The notes below the pieces were generated by a model. It was not told the origin of the DNA. It did not search any database and saw only the letters and a program-made list of their open reading frames with translations. 64,000 nucleotides of DNA from Tachypleus tridentatus (taxonomy: Eukaryota; Arthropoda; Merostomata; Xiphosura; Limulidae): NCBI RefSeq assembly GCF_004210375.1, contig NW_027467782.1:29491276-29555275 (forward strand), read 5' to 3'. This document shows positions 12,901 to 24,959 of this stretch, piece by piece. The translations under genes and the position numbers were made by a program. Position 1 is the first letter of the stretch. The number at the start of each line of letters is the position of its first letter.

Positions 12901-15900
12901 GGTAAGAACATACACATATATATTCTTCTAAAACTTTTAGTGAGACAACAGATTTTAACTCAATTTACATCATTAACATTGTTCAATTATCAAGACATCT
13001 CAAATGTATTCAAAATACTAGTTCTATTATGTGCTGCATTATCCAGTTGTGCAGCTCATATTGATCCAAAAGCATTTACACTGTCCTCTGTACGTTATTG
13101 TGCATACATATTGTTGACTTACTGACAAAAATTGTAGGATTTAGGAAAGAGTATCCACTTTGGGCCTTCATCTATGTTCAGTTTGTTTCCAACTCCAGTC
13201 ACCAAAAAAATGAAAGTCTGGCTGTAGACACAAAATTTGGCTCAAGACATAGCAAGCCTGGATAGTGGCTCACCTAACATGCTGCACATGGAAGACATAT
13301 TGAGAAAAATTCAAATGCAGATATGTCAAAAAACACTGTTCAAACGTCTTGTTCTCTTCTCCTTTTCCAACAGAAGCTGAGGTAATATCACAACCTTTTA
13401 TGGGTACACATTTGAGGCAATGATGCAAGCAGTAATAAAATAGTAGTGTCAACCAACACTAAATGTTAGCCAGAGTTCCAAAACGTGTAGGTTGTGCAAC
13501 TTGGACCTCGCAAATGCAACAACATTCACATTAGCATCTTCATGCCTGCATGGATCATCAATGTCTTGTAAACACATGATCAAACTGAGTGATGTACAAC
13601 TCCATCTTACCAATAACATGACCAAGTTAAGTGTTGTACAACCCCATCCTCTTAATGCAAATCACAAAAAGTTTGTGGGTGAGATAACAAAAGACCTCCT
13701 GTTCCACTGTTGCAGAGATAAGCAGCCCAATCTTTCGGAACGGTTGTTTTGTACGAGACCTACCTCTGGAGCTTATCCCATGAACATTCCATTGTCTATT
13801 AAACTGAACTATTGGCTATATATTTGTCCCAAACATACAGACTATGAATATTTTAAAGTTTTAACCTGATGAGAGTACAAAGTTAGTATCTATATATACT
13901 TCAAAAATTCTAGCACTACTTGATTTACCATGTTTATAATACTTCTTTCACCAAAAAATGTTCATACTAACTTTTGGAGATAATCCAATGGAAATACTGT
14001 TGCAAATTACTTCAAAAATAGTGCAAAGTTTTACAAGTAGTAAGTGTCATTATTGTGCTGCAACAGAAATTTTTGCTACTGTAGAATAATGATCCAAGTT
14101 ACCTACAACTGTTTTTCAGACAAAACCTTCCCCCTTTGTATCAGGCACATTTGATGTCAGTTACCAATCTTTAATCTCTATTATTTTATTTACGGAGTTA
14201 TGATAGCAGAATTTGTGATAAACATGACCATGGGTCCTACAAAATAAATCCACTTTTTTATCCTCATTCAGATAAGAAATGAAGTCACCAGCTAAAAAAT
14301 ATTAAAAACAAGCAAAACAATTCTGGTAAGTTTTGCTTTGTTAGAAAGAAATATGGCAGTAACTATCATAAGAAATATTTTACAAAATGGTATGTGGCAT
14401 TTCTTTAACTTCTCTAGCAGGACAAGCACCATAACATAAGTTCAGAAATTCTTCTGTAATAAAGGTATGATTGATGTACATAATTTCAAGTTTTGCCAGA
14501 GAGAGTAACAAGTTGCTAGATGAAAAAAGAATTGTCATGACAATCATTTTTTGGTTTTCTAAATCACATTTAACTTAATTAATATTATATGCAGCTCCTT
14601 ACAAAAGCTTTCTGAAAAGTCAACTTAAATCTACTTTTCATCATTATTCAGATAAGAAATAAAGTCTTCAACAAAACTTGACAGGCAAAATTTTTCCTTT
14701 GTAAAACAATTTTGTCAGGTTTTACTTTTATTATTAAGTCAAAATATGGCAGTATAAATTAAAATGAATGATTAAAACAATGGTTAATGATGTTTTACTG
14801 AAGTCCATTATCAAGAACAGCACAACAATAAGCTTCGCAATTCTGAAAAGGAGTTAGTGTGTAGTTGTCTATAAATTTTACAAGCTTACACCTTATTTTG
14901 AAACCTAAACTCTTGACCTATCATAGCTACCCTAACCAGTCTTTACCCAACTGAGAGTCGTACAATAACCATGCTTTACATTTAACTATTTCTGCCTCTC
15001 TTTCAAAGAACTTGAGATTGTGGGAATACTGGTAATGTCTCATCAGGTTTTGAAAATAAAGGACAATGTCTCACCCAAATATTTTTATATGATCTGTGTT
15101 TTTATCTGTTTTTTATTACTTTTTTGAAGCATTTTGAAAGTTTGTTTGCCTGTTTTAAAGCAAGAATTTGACTATGTGAGGAAAATTAGTTCAAAAGAAT
15201 GTTTCCAAATGAAAATTTAGGTAGGTAATTTGGTAATTATAATTTGTATTTTTCAGGATAAGAAATTAAACATTGTTGCATAAAATTAGAATCTCATCAG
15301 AAAGAAATGGTTCTATTGCAATAAAGCATTTGTCAAACACATTTTTTCAGTTGAATACAAGAGACTAAAAAGTTTATTTTTTGGAAAATGCAAGACATTT
15401 ATATGAAAAAATTTGTCTGAACATAAAACAAAAAATGATGGTTTACTTCATGTAAAGAAAAACATAGAGCAACCACCCACAACTGAAACATTGTTCAAAC
15501 ACATTTCTTAAATATTTAGAAAAACTGAAGAAATTTTGGTGGTCGACTTCATTTGATTACTGCATTCAAGTCTTGTTCTAATTTTTCATAAAGTATGCAT
15601 CTTATATTTTATTAAAGTAATCCCAAATTTTTGCAATACTGTACTTATGAACAGGAATGTAACATCATAAGTTTTGTTTTAGAGCACAAGTCAGTGATCA
15701 TGAAAATAAGAAATTGTCCTGGATCCTAAGATTATTGGCATCTATCATATTCATTACAGAAGATTTTAAACTTAAGATGTAAATGCTTTTAATATGCTAT
15801 CCCTGCCTTAGAACTTCAAGAACACACTACTGACCATCATTTTAATTATTCCTTTTAATCAAGACAACCATATTCCTTCTTATTAAATAAAGTAAAATCA

Positions 15901-16000
15901 AAACAGGACAAAACAGGTTGAAAAGAAAGAGCCCCTACCTTATTAATCTGTTGATTGACAATTTATTATCTAAGTGAGGATGAAAGAAATGATTTAGTTT
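12900..16000. other. AT-rich non-coding DNA
   Basis: One 125-codon open frame lies within (listed separately). An old duplication is visible: the phrase 'attcagataagaaat' followed about 100 bp later by 'aatatggcagta' occurs at 14,268-14,360 and again at 14,648-14,750. No known element was recognised. Confidence 0.45.
13492..13869 (+). CDS. Anonymous 125-codon open frame
   Basis: It runs from an ATG to a stop without a recognised domain or signal peptide. It contains a degenerate internal duplication in which 'KLSDVQLHL' is echoed by 'KLSVVQPHP' about 15 residues later, visible also in the DNA (about 45-bp repeat, 13,578-13,660). It may be an old exon or a chance frame. No splice sites, promoter or neighbours argue for expression. 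Confidence 0.15.
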   Translation: MCNLDLANATTFTLASSCLHGSSMSCKHMIKLSDVQLHLTNNMTKLSVVQPHPLNANHKKFVGEITKDLLFHCCRDKQPNLSERLFCTRPTSGAYPMNIPLSIKLNYWLYICPKHTDYEYFKVLT

Positions 16001-16007
16001 TAACATA

Positions 16008-17034
16008 ATAATCAAAAGCTTTTTTAAGGTGTCACATAGAGTACCAGTGCAGAAAAATTACCTCAGTCATGCAGCTGGATAAGTTATTTAAATGGATTTA
16101 AGACAGGCTATGTGGAAGGATGGGAAAAGTTAACAGAGTTCAGACAAACTAATGTTACAAATAGTGTGACCTGTGATAGGATCACTGCTTTCCTCATTTA
16201 CATTACTGAAACACTGTTAATTAAGTTTACAGAAGATACAAACATCTTCAGTCAGAAATGATTTGATTTTGCACAAACTTAGATTAGTTGATTGTTAGGT
16301 AAATACATGACAAATGGTATATAATTATAACATATAATTATAATGTTATGCACTGGGATTACCACTACAAGTTAATGATAAACTTTAGATTGGAATGCTT
16401 TTAATTATGTTCATGAAATTAATGACTCAGGGCACTGGCTGAATTCTTAAGCCTTCGTGACAGTGTTCTATTACATATGGTAAATTTTGGGTTGAATATA
16501 CTGATTATCAGTCTCAGATGGCTACAGTATCATTAATCACTATTCAGGCATCATCTGGAGCACTGCATGCAGTTTTGGTCTCCATATTGTAATAAGTACA
16601 TTGAGTTGATAGATATAATTCAGAGAAAGGTCACAAGGATATTATTTCTTGGATAGATAGGTTGAACTATGATGACAGATTCTTATTTCTTAATTACTTT
16701 TCTCATGTAAAGAGAAGGCCCAAAAATGATTTGAAAAATTCAAAACTATCAAGTAAATAGATCAACCTTTTTTGTTTGTTAAATTCTAAGGATGGTAGGT
16801 CAAACAAGAGTTCACAAATTTAAGATCTGGAAAGGTCAAACTCATCTCCAGTTGAGGATTTTTTCTTTCAATAGGGTGGTGAATGTGGGGAAGAATCTGT
16901 CATCTATAATGCAATTCTACAAAAGTTTAAGAAAAAGAGCTGTTGAACATTTGGAGGTGGATTTAATAATTAAGTTTTATAAGGAAGGTTGGGAGTTAAG
17001 AGATAATAGTACTAAAATAAGCAAAATTACCTAG
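16008..17034 (+). mobile_element. CR1-like LINE, 5'-truncated, plus strand
   Basis: The plus strand reads from the middle of the RT domain ('KAFLRCH', corresponding to the usual KAFDKVPH) through a 'KFTEDTNIF' block, which stands where family members carry KFADDTK. It ends with a conserved C-terminal region, open for 80 codons (16,792-17,034), that includes 'RVVNVGKNLSS'. Several stops break the upstream part. The hAT element that follows is inserted at or very near the 3' end of this LINE. Confidence 0.75.
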
Positions 17035-17439
17035 TGAGGGGGTTTCCAACGTAAGAGTGCCCGAGGGCCACAACTACAGTCACAAGTCTAGTGGTGGGCG
17101 GCATTATATTTTTGTCAAATTAGGGCTTGTTAGTGTATTACATAATGCAAAATAAAGAGTAATAGATCCATGGTAGGGTTAATTTATGTCCTTTCAACAT
17201 AGTAAAATGAGTTATGATTGGGGAAGGAGTTAATCTGAATGGGACTTACTTTATGTTACATGATATTTGGATGGACATATTTTCAAAAAAAGATGTATTT
17301 CATTGTGAAAATAAAAGGAAAATATAACTTAAACATGTTCAATTATGTAATGAATAATTTTATTGAAAAAATGCTGCATATAAAAGAAATTAGAATAGCA
17401 AACATATCTATGATATTTAATAAACTAAGTACATAAAAG

Positions 17440-19247
17440 TTTCAATGTGAACTATGAGGTCGTTCAGCAACACTGACCAAAGCAGGTTTGTTGACATGGA
17501 GTTCTGTCATTGCTAGTCTTAAGAGGTGAAGTAGAGAAGAATCTGTGAGGCGACATCTGTTGTGGTTCTTAATGAATTTCATAGTGGAGAACACACTTTC
17601 ACATATATATATGTGCTACCAAACATTGATGGAATTTTCTGTCCAAAGTACACAGATTTGAAAATAGATTTTTTGAAAGTAGTTTAAAGAAATCTGGTCC
17701 TTCTTCTTGTCTGGTTTGCAGAAAGGGATCAGCTTGCAAATCACATAATTCAAGTTGAACATCAGCTTGTTGATTTTCTGTTAACACAAAGAGGATTATT
17801 GAACAGCTCTATCCTGCTTTTTATAATTTCAAATTCTTCGAATCTTGCATTAAACACATCAATAATATCTTCAAAATTTACACAAAATTCTAAAAAATCA
17901 AGTGACTCATCATCTTTGAACTGTTCTATTAATTACTGACAACTCAGAAAGTGGCCCAAGTCATTGTTTTCTAAGTAAACTTTGAAAATTCTTAACTTCT
18001 TTTGAAACCCATTTATGTTTCCCATTAAATCTGATATCATCTAGTTCTGCCCCTCGAGCTTTAGGTTGAGATCGTTAAGGTGAGTGGTGATGTCTACGAG
18101 AAAAGCCAGTTGTATCAGAAAATCCTTACTTTTGAGCTCTTCTTCCAATTGTGTTGTATCTGATGAAACAAATTGATTGAGGAATACAGGGATTTCTTTC
18201 CTTATTCCAAAATATTGTTCACAACACTTTCGGGCACTGAGCCACCTTACTTGGTTTTAAAGTCAATATATGCTGCTTCCATATCCTCCAAGAATTGCTT
18301 TAGCTGCCAATGTAAAAAAGCTTTGTTTCCTCCTCTTATCAGGTAAATAACTTTAACAAATTTAAAACTTTGTTTTGATTCACTGATTTCCACCACAAAG
18401 CTCCTTGATGAATAACACAATGAAATGTTGGGCAAGTTACTTAATTTTCCTTAAAAAAACCAACAAAGCCTAATTTTTTCCAATCTTTGCAGGTGTGCCA
18501 TCTGTCACTATTGCTGAACACTTATTGAAACCTCCGATTTTATCAACTGAATTTTTCACTGCCTTGAAGATATCCTTTCCTTTTGCGGCCCCATGAAGAG
18601 CTCATACATTCAATAATACCTCTTTCTTTGAAATATCTTCAACAACACATACAAATATTAACAGCTGACTAACATCTGCTTCATCAGTACTTTCGTCAAG
18701 ACAGAGAGAAATAAGTACTTTTTTTCCCAGTCCAACAAGCGAGTTTTCTAATTGTTCTCCCATATCAGTGACCCTTCTTTGTATGGTTTGGTTGGAAAGT
18801 GGCACTGATTAAAATTTCTCAGCAGTTTTGGCATCCCAAAACACCTTTGCCATTTCAACAGCACATTTCTTTATTAAACTGCTATCAATAAAAGGTTTCT
18901 TTGCCCTTGCAAGGTCAAGAGAAATGATGTATGAAGCATATGAAGTAGATGTCTGGCTTTCTGACAACTTGCTAAACATATTCGTTTGTTGTTTTAATTT
19001 CTTGCTGAAATCCACAATCTGAACTTTGAGTTTTTCCTTCATACTTTTTATACTTTTATTCGTGCATAGTTGAATAATGTTTTTTCACATTGAATTCTTT
19101 GGGCATTGATATAATTTGCATACAAATCAAACACTACAACTTGCCAATATTGTTTGTAATTAAATAATCAAGTTCCCAACATTCCTGGTACACTATTTTC
19201 ACTGTTAATCTTGCGTTTCTTAAAAAGTTTGTTCATTTTTATATTTA
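17440..19247 (-). pseudogene. hAT transposase (ZBED/GTF2IRD2-like), degenerate
   Basis: Reading right to left, the family order is preserved. A BED-type zinc-finger remnant contains 'CLICMQII' and 'KKHYSTMHE'. Next is 'TSYASYIISLDLARAKKPF' (18,809-19,042 is open), followed by 'LCLDESTDEADVSQLLIFV' (18,602-18,805), which bears the first catalytic Asp region. Then come 'AIVTDG' near 18,505 and 'VRWLS' near 18,240. The C-terminal dimerisation block 'CESVFSTMKFIKNHNRC' lies at about 17,555-17,605. Stops and shifts separate these blocks, for example the stop that ends the 18,602 segment and the one at 18,806-18,808, so it cannot make a full transposase. The family relationship is recognised from these motifs. 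Confidence 0.85.
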
Positions 19248-19334
19248 ACATGGAATTAAACAGTGATAATTTACAACATATCGACCACCACAACAGCAAA
19301 CAGACAGACTGGCAACAGCCACCAGCTGGGCAAG

Positions 19335-19580
19335 TTCACTTTGTCTAGCAGAAAGGAGGGAATATATAACTCAGTGAATCCACTTTGTCTAGCAGGGGGA
19401 ATGATGGTATACTATGTTCACTTTGTCTAGTAGAAGGGAGGGAGTATACAACTCAGTGAATCCACTTTGTCTAGCAGGGGGAATGATGGTATACTATGTT
19501 CACTTTGTCTAGCAGAAGGGAGGGAGTATATAACTCAGTGAATCCACTTTATCTAGCAGGGGGAATGATGGTATACTATG
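19335..19580 (+). repeat. 82-bp minisatellite, exactly 3 units
   Basis: Units begin at 19,335, 19,417 and 19,499. Each unit carries two copies of 'cactttgtctagcag' about 40 bp apart, so the 82-bp unit is itself an old duplication. The units differ at only a few bases. It lies between the transposase start and the right TIR of the hAT element. Confidence 0.95.
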
Positions 19581-19869
19581 TTGAGGTGTATGTGACATAA
19601 TTTAAAAGCTCTTACTATCAAGTTATTACTGTAAAATTATAGAGGCATAATTAATAAACATATAGGTGCTGACAAAATAAATTTTAAAATTCATTAGTGA
19701 ATACTAGTTGGAGCTTTCATGCATTTTTACCTCACAAGTAAGAATTTTTCATTTCTTCATTACAAAAAAAAATATTATAAAAGTAGGTTATGTTTCAATT
19801 GACTTTCGCAGGCCACATAAAACCATGCAGCCTGCGTGCCACCTGTTGCAAATCTCTGATCTGGTGGAT

Positions 19870-22020
19870 CGATGGGATAACAGCATCTGAAGACAATACA
19901 AATAGAGGACACAAGTTTAGGATTTGGAAAAACAGACTTGGCTTCAGTTAATACATTTTATTTACATAACAGGATGACTGACTCAAGGAGTGTGTTACTA
20001 CTGGCAATAGTGAAGGTTGGCACTTTACAAGAGTTTATTGATGGGTTTACAGTCTTACTTTCTCACAAGTGGATATGTAAGGAGAGCTTTGTAAAACCAA
20101 CCAAATAGTCCTCTGTTGTCATACTATTGTTATATATTACAAGTACATAAAGTAATATCTTAAGAATGGAATCCTATTAAGTCAAGAATTATGAAGAAAA
20201 AATGCACAATATTAGAAAGCTGTAACTCATTAAGTGTTTGAAGTCAACATATTTCATTGAGGATTTTTTTAGTTAAATGCTTATGAAATACACTCTGAAA
20301 ACAACTTAAACTGAGATCCTTTTTGAGCAAGAAATATAAAACATGTAACTTGTTTAATAAAATATTTTATTCATCAAAAAAGCTGTATTTTGTAAACTAT
20401 TCAAAGCAAATAATGAAATTGTTGTTAAAGCACAACTGATAAATTTAAAATAATTTTGAAACCAAGTTATAATTCATTTTGCAAAAGACAAGCAATAGAC
20501 ATTAATCATTATGTTTTTCACACATAATAAACATAACACCAAGAAATGTGTAAACTGTAATCACTGTAAAGAGACTGTTGTGTGAATCAACCTATTTTCT
20601 GCTGATTCCAACTGTGCTGTAGAAAATAAATTTTTTATTTCAATAACAAATTCATTTATTTTTCTGGTTATTTCTCAAAGAAACATTCTCAACAGTGTTT
20701 GTTTTGATTTGATTATTTGTTTATAATGTTATGTCTATTATCACCTTATAAAGTATTCACAATTATGAGGATAATTTGTAATTGGTTGATTTACAACCCT
20801 GTGATGCTAAGTCATTGGTCAAAGATTAGCACATTTTATCAATCAACTGTCAGTGTAAAGATGGCTATGAAGAATGTTTATAAAGAATGCACCATCTGAT
20901 GGTACACCATGATTTTATTACTTACACTTAGTGTTTGGTAGCTTGAATATCTTGTCAAAATCTGGGTATCACAGTTAATCTGAAAATGTCTGAAGGTTAT
21001 TGATGGTGCTATTATTTTTATAGTCTGTTACTATTTGTTAAAAGTAGTGCTCATCAACAATGCTAAAATTTAGAGGAGGAAAAATTTAAATCAAATTATA
21101 TGCTATAAAAATATTTACCCAAAACAATACTATTTCTTCATTAAAATACATAAATAAAATAACACACATATAATAGAAACTTGCAAATTGATTATATATT
21201 TACTATAGTGTAATTTTAAAGACTTTGTTGTTGTTTTTTTCCAATTATGAACTAATAAATGCTCCATGGTATGAACTTCACCTTAGCAAATGGGAGCTAC
21301 TGCTACACCTGTATTACAGTGTTGTCATTTCTACAATAATTGGTCCAGTAATTAGGTCACTCAGTTTGCAACTGAGAGTTGAGGTGCCATTTCTCATCCT
21401 TCAACATGCTCACTCTTACAACCATGGAACATTATATGCAACACTTAATCCCACTACTCATTTGTAAACAGTAGCTAAAGAGTTGGTAGTGTCGACAAAC
21501 TACATTCTCTCTAGTCTATTACTTAAAATTATGGACGATTATTACAAGTGGCCTTGTGTGGCTTTGTATGAAATTTCAAACTAAACTAACTAAAAGAACA
21601 CAATGTATCATCTTAAACAGAAAACATGCAGACAATAGTAATAACACAGTATGCAATATGAACCATTTAACCTTTACAGGTAGTTACATATTTCTAGAAT
21701 ATTTCACTACCAAAGTTAATTTCTACAGCAACAATAAATGAATAACATTAGTAATGCTATTACTAGTACAAACAGCAGTGCTGTCAGAAGGGGTATTAAG
21801 GCCGTGTTTTCTATTTGCAGAACCATGTCGGCTGTAATGCGCTATTATAATTAAATACACCTTATAATTAGTATGCTTGCTGCTGACACTGTCAATGACA
21901 GTTCTAATACTAAATACTAGAAATATAACCTTGGTATATTGAAAACATTACGTTAGGCTAATCGCTGTTTAACTTGTACTTCGAGTTTAATGAACTTATT
22001 TTCTTATAGGAATTATCTTT
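19870..22020. other. AT-rich DNA, nothing recognised
   Basis: Only short anonymous frames (20,717-20,899; 21,225-21,467) are present, without motifs or splice context. Confidence 0.5.
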
Positions 22021-22024
22021 CTCA

Positions 22025-22112
22025 GCTTTTCATGATGACGAGAAATCCACCTGAAGTGAAAATGTATTCTTAAGATGGCTGGTATGGATAGTAAAACTTT
22101 AATTAAAATACA
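22025..22112 (-). repeat. Penelope-like tail fragment, minus strand
   Basis: The sequence 'cttttcatgatgacgagaaa' followed by 'aagatggctggtatggatag' matches, as reverse complement, the plus-strand tail at 30,345-30,465, and partly the tail at 8,806-8,900. It is probably the 3' end of a Penelope-like element with its short terminal extension. Confidence 0.5.
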
Positions 22113-22645
22113 GTTCTGTACTTTTAAGTTTCAGCTTTTTCCTCTTACGTCTTTGAATCTATTTAATTCATCTCACATAATTAAATAATAAGATAAATAA
22201 CTTTTACTTTCTTACCTTTACACAGTATCAAAATATGTGTATCCATTGTAGCATTTGTAGTTGTACAGAACGTTAGGTTTGCTTCCAGGAAATTTATATT
22301 AGATTTAATCAGTTCTGCTACGAGTAGATATATCTTAGAGCTTCATAACAAACAAGAGCAAAAGTATCGTTATTTGCAACACAGCACACTTTTGTTTTGA
22401 AATGTAATTTTTCTAAAATTTATAATAAATCAAGTCCTACTAACTCACTGCATGTATATTAACATTCTAATACCAACTTCTAACAGTAACACTGTAATTC
22501 GCGCCATTTGTATACTTCGCCATCTGTCCTTTAAAAACCGACACACTCGAAAAGAAAAAAATTGACAAAACAATGCTTCAGCTGAAACACTCGCTTGATT
22601 GTTTTGTTTGGGACTGTATTTTGCTGACATTTTGAAGTAAAAATA
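22113..22645. other. AT-rich DNA, nothing recognised
   Basis: No gene or repeat could be supported. Confidence 0.4.
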
Positions 22646-22648
22646 ACC

Positions 22649-22755
22649 TTGTTTGTTTTGTTGTTAAATACAAAGATACACAATGCATCATCTGCCCACC
22701 TTGGGTATCGAAACCTGATTTTTAACAGAAAAAGCACTCAGACACTCACCGCTTA
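22649..22755 (-). repeat. Family-2 SINE, minus strand
   Basis: It starts with 'tgtttgttttgttg', continues through 'tgcccacc' and 'gggtatcgaaacctg' (the B-box side), and ends near 'ctcaccgctta'. This order matches the reverse complement of the family-2 copies at 23,512 and 56,381. Confidence 0.65.
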
Positions 22756-23510
22756 GCTTGTGGGTGAAAATAGCTCTCGTGTTCCTTCCATAATTCGACT
22801 TTTATTTCAGACGAATCAGCAAGAGAGCAGAGAGAGAACAGACACGTACTTCACAACTTCGTATCTATCTTACTCCAGTAAGTGGACCCATACTGTTTGC
22901 TTTAAGTGAAATCTGTGAGTCAGAAAATGCAACAGAGAAGTAAGTAAAGTGAAATTTTGATGCTGTTGCTAGATTATTAGCGTTTTAACATTATCAGTCA
23001 TATGTCACCCATAACCCGTTGTGGGTTCTCTAATTTTATATTAACTAAGTCCTCCGCTTTTCTATACCTTTGCAAAACTTCCGGTTTATCTGCCAATTAG
23101 AATTTCTTAAGCTTTCGCATTTACCCTTGATTTTTTATTTATGGCTAAACATGAATAGTCTATTTACGTTTTAGAAAACCTTGATTCAAAAAATCACGTT
23201 TGAGGTCAATAAATCCAGATAATGTTTCAAAAAGTTATAACGAATATAACACAGTGTAAAGGTCTTAAATGCTCGCTGTGTAATCTCCTAATGTTGATAT
23301 TAAATTAGAATGCATTTCACTTCACATTCAAAAGACTGTTTTCATATATTAATATATCCATCATTTTATGAAAAACAATTCTGTCAAATGGAAAATTCCT
23401 AGATTAAAAATGACTTTGGGTAAGTTTTATGTTAAAATTTCTTAATTGTAATTGATTTTCTTTACAAAATGTTTTCCAGGTATTCTGTATAAGAAATTCT
23501 CACTTACTTA
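22756..23510. other. Unassigned DNA with possible non-coding exon
   Basis: A pyrimidine tract plus AG at 22,801-22,810 and a 'GTAAGT' near 22,880 could bound a 70-bp non-coding exon. This rests on splice-like words only and is not claimed as a feature. Nothing else was recognised. Confidence 0.25.
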
Positions 23511-23511
23511 C

Positions 23512-23640
23512 AAGCCTCCCCCCGTGGCACAGAGGCATGTCTGCGGACTTATAACGTTACAATCCGGATTTCAATACCTGTGGTGGGTAGAGTATAAGTA
23601 GCCCGTTGTGTAGCTTTGTGTTTAATTACAATCAAACAAA
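23512..23640 (+). repeat. Family-2 SINE, plus strand
   Basis: It reads 'gtggcacagaggcatgtctg', then 'gcggacttataacgtt', then 'ggtgggtaga', then 'tagcccgttgtgtagctttg', and ends in an A/C-rich tail. It is one of the better preserved family-2 copies. Confidence 0.85.
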
Positions 23641-24004
23641 ATCACTTACACTTTATTGTTTAATATTTTTATAGGTTTGAAGTCCATATGTCCTGATGGT
23701 TTTTCAAAACAATTACACTGTGTAACATAAATTTTGTTCCTGGATAATGAGTGTTATTTTTTAATTGCTTATGTTGTAAAAGTATAGAAAATGGTCATTA
23801 TTCCATTCAAACTTTGCTTTTGTGACCTGGATAATGAAATTTAGAAATTAACCTATTTCCTATGAAAAACAGGCAAATTTGCACGTGTTCATTTACACAA
23901 TGCCTGAATAAAATAACATATGAATCAAGATTTCCATGTATTTATACTAAAGTTATACAAAAATGTTTAGAAGTGAGTAGTTTTTCGAGATTTGCAACTG
24001 TAAT

Positions 24005-24580
24005 GTAAATCACTTTCACGTAACAGCCTCCAAATATAGTCTTCCATCATGTTTTCGTTATACGCTTCTTAGTAGTGGCGTTCAAAGTCCAGTATATCTT
24101 GGTGGAAGCGCTCGCCTTCCTCCTCTAAAGATGCTCCCATGTTCTTCTTAAATTTATCACGGTGAGCGTTAAGGATATGGACTTTCAGGGGCATCCTGCA
24201 GCCCATTTTACCGTAGTTCTTCACCAGAGTCTCAACCAGTTCTACATGAGTTTGAACCTTGTGATTGCCCAAGAAACCTTGAATCACTGCGACAAATCTG
24301 CTCCAAGCTTTATTTTCTTCCTACTGGGCTTCTTGAGGAATTCTGCGCACTCGAGGATCTTTATTTGTGGTCCAACGAAAACACCAGCTTTGACCTTTGC
24401 CTAAAACAGCTTAGGGAAGAAGTCTCGAAGGTACTTGAAGGCTGCAGATTCCTTATCAGGAGCTATGACAATTTGTTTCATCAGATCCAATTTTATGTGC
24501 AATGGTGGAAAGAGATCGATTATTATTCCCGTTATGGAGCAGCACAGCTTTTAGGCTTCTACAACATTCTAGAAAGTTCT
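24005..24580 (-). pseudogene. C-terminal piece of a multicopy uncharacterised arthropod protein
   Basis: On the minus strand the reading order is 'LPPLHIKLDLMKQ', 'SAAFKYLRDFFPKL', 'VFVGPQIKILECAEFLKK', 'MIQGFLGNHKVQTHVELV', 'MGCRMPLKVHILNAH', 'GERFHQDILDFERHY' and 'EAYNENMMEDYIW'. I recognise this succession from an uncharacterised protein family repeated many times in arthropod genomes. Its function is unknown and its copies look transposon-associated. The first half reads in shifted frames, the 24,069-24,287 segment is open, and a stop separates 'ERHY' from 'EAYNENMM'. It is therefore a decayed copy. The N-terminal half of the same family lies at 39,940-40,690 on the opposite strand. Confidence 0.7.
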
Positions 24581-24642
24581 TGAATATTCTTGTAAGTTCG
24601 TGAAAATTCTCTATCAGTTACTCAGCGCTGAATCTACCTGGA

Positions 24643-24957
24643 ATGTTCTGGAAAATGGATAAATTGGAAAATTTCATTACCCAAGCCATAAAAACAAAGT
24701 TTGAAGAGAAAAATAGGTCTTTTTCATCTACTTTAGGCATAAGCGATTGGGAAATAACGCTTTCTTCTCAGAAACAAGAAAAAGTAAAAGTTACAGGCAA
24801 TGAGAATAATGAACAAATTTTTCTTGGTGATTTTCAATCGCAAAGAATTCGTCCAACCACATTTCAGTTTAATAGTTATATTAAATTAGATGAGGCTGTG
24901 TGTTTTCTCGCAGCTAATTTTTTACGTAACTGGACGCAGATTGTGAGCAATACATGA
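24643..24957 (+). CDS. Anonymous 104-codon open frame
   Basis: It runs from ATG to stop and is rich in Lys, Glu, Gln and Asn, with no signal peptide and no domain I can name. The composition resembles real coding sequence more than the repeat-derived frames do. It starts 60 bp beyond, and on the opposite strand from, the pseudogene at 24,005-24,580. It could be an exon, part of an unrecognised element, or chance. Confidence 0.2.
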   Translation: MFWKMDKLENFITQAIKTKFEEKNRSFSSTLGISDWEITLSSQKQEKVKVTGNENNEQIFLGDFQSQRIRPTTFQFNSYIKLDEAVCFLAANFLRNWTQIVSNT

Positions 24958-24959
24958 AA

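Larger units (their letters stand above)
17029..19866 (-). mobile_element. hAT DNA transposon, complete length, decayed
   Basis: It is a roughly 2.8-kb element on the minus strand. Imperfect 14-bp TIRs lie at 17,037-17,050 and 19,845-19,858 (9 of 14 match). They are flanked by an 8-bp target duplication, 'acctagtg' at 17,029-17,036 versus 'atctggtg' at 19,859-19,866 (6 of 8 match). Subterminal 'gggccac' and 'gtgccac' phrases are typical of this group. The internal transposase is listed separately. Long decay is suggested by the TIR and TSD mismatches and the multiple stops. The element also carries an 82-bp minisatellite at 19,335-19,580. Confidence 0.85.

Noticed and set aside
18828-19022. 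Plus-strand 64-codon frame within the hAT element
   Set aside because: It is the antisense shadow of the transposase segment on the minus strand.
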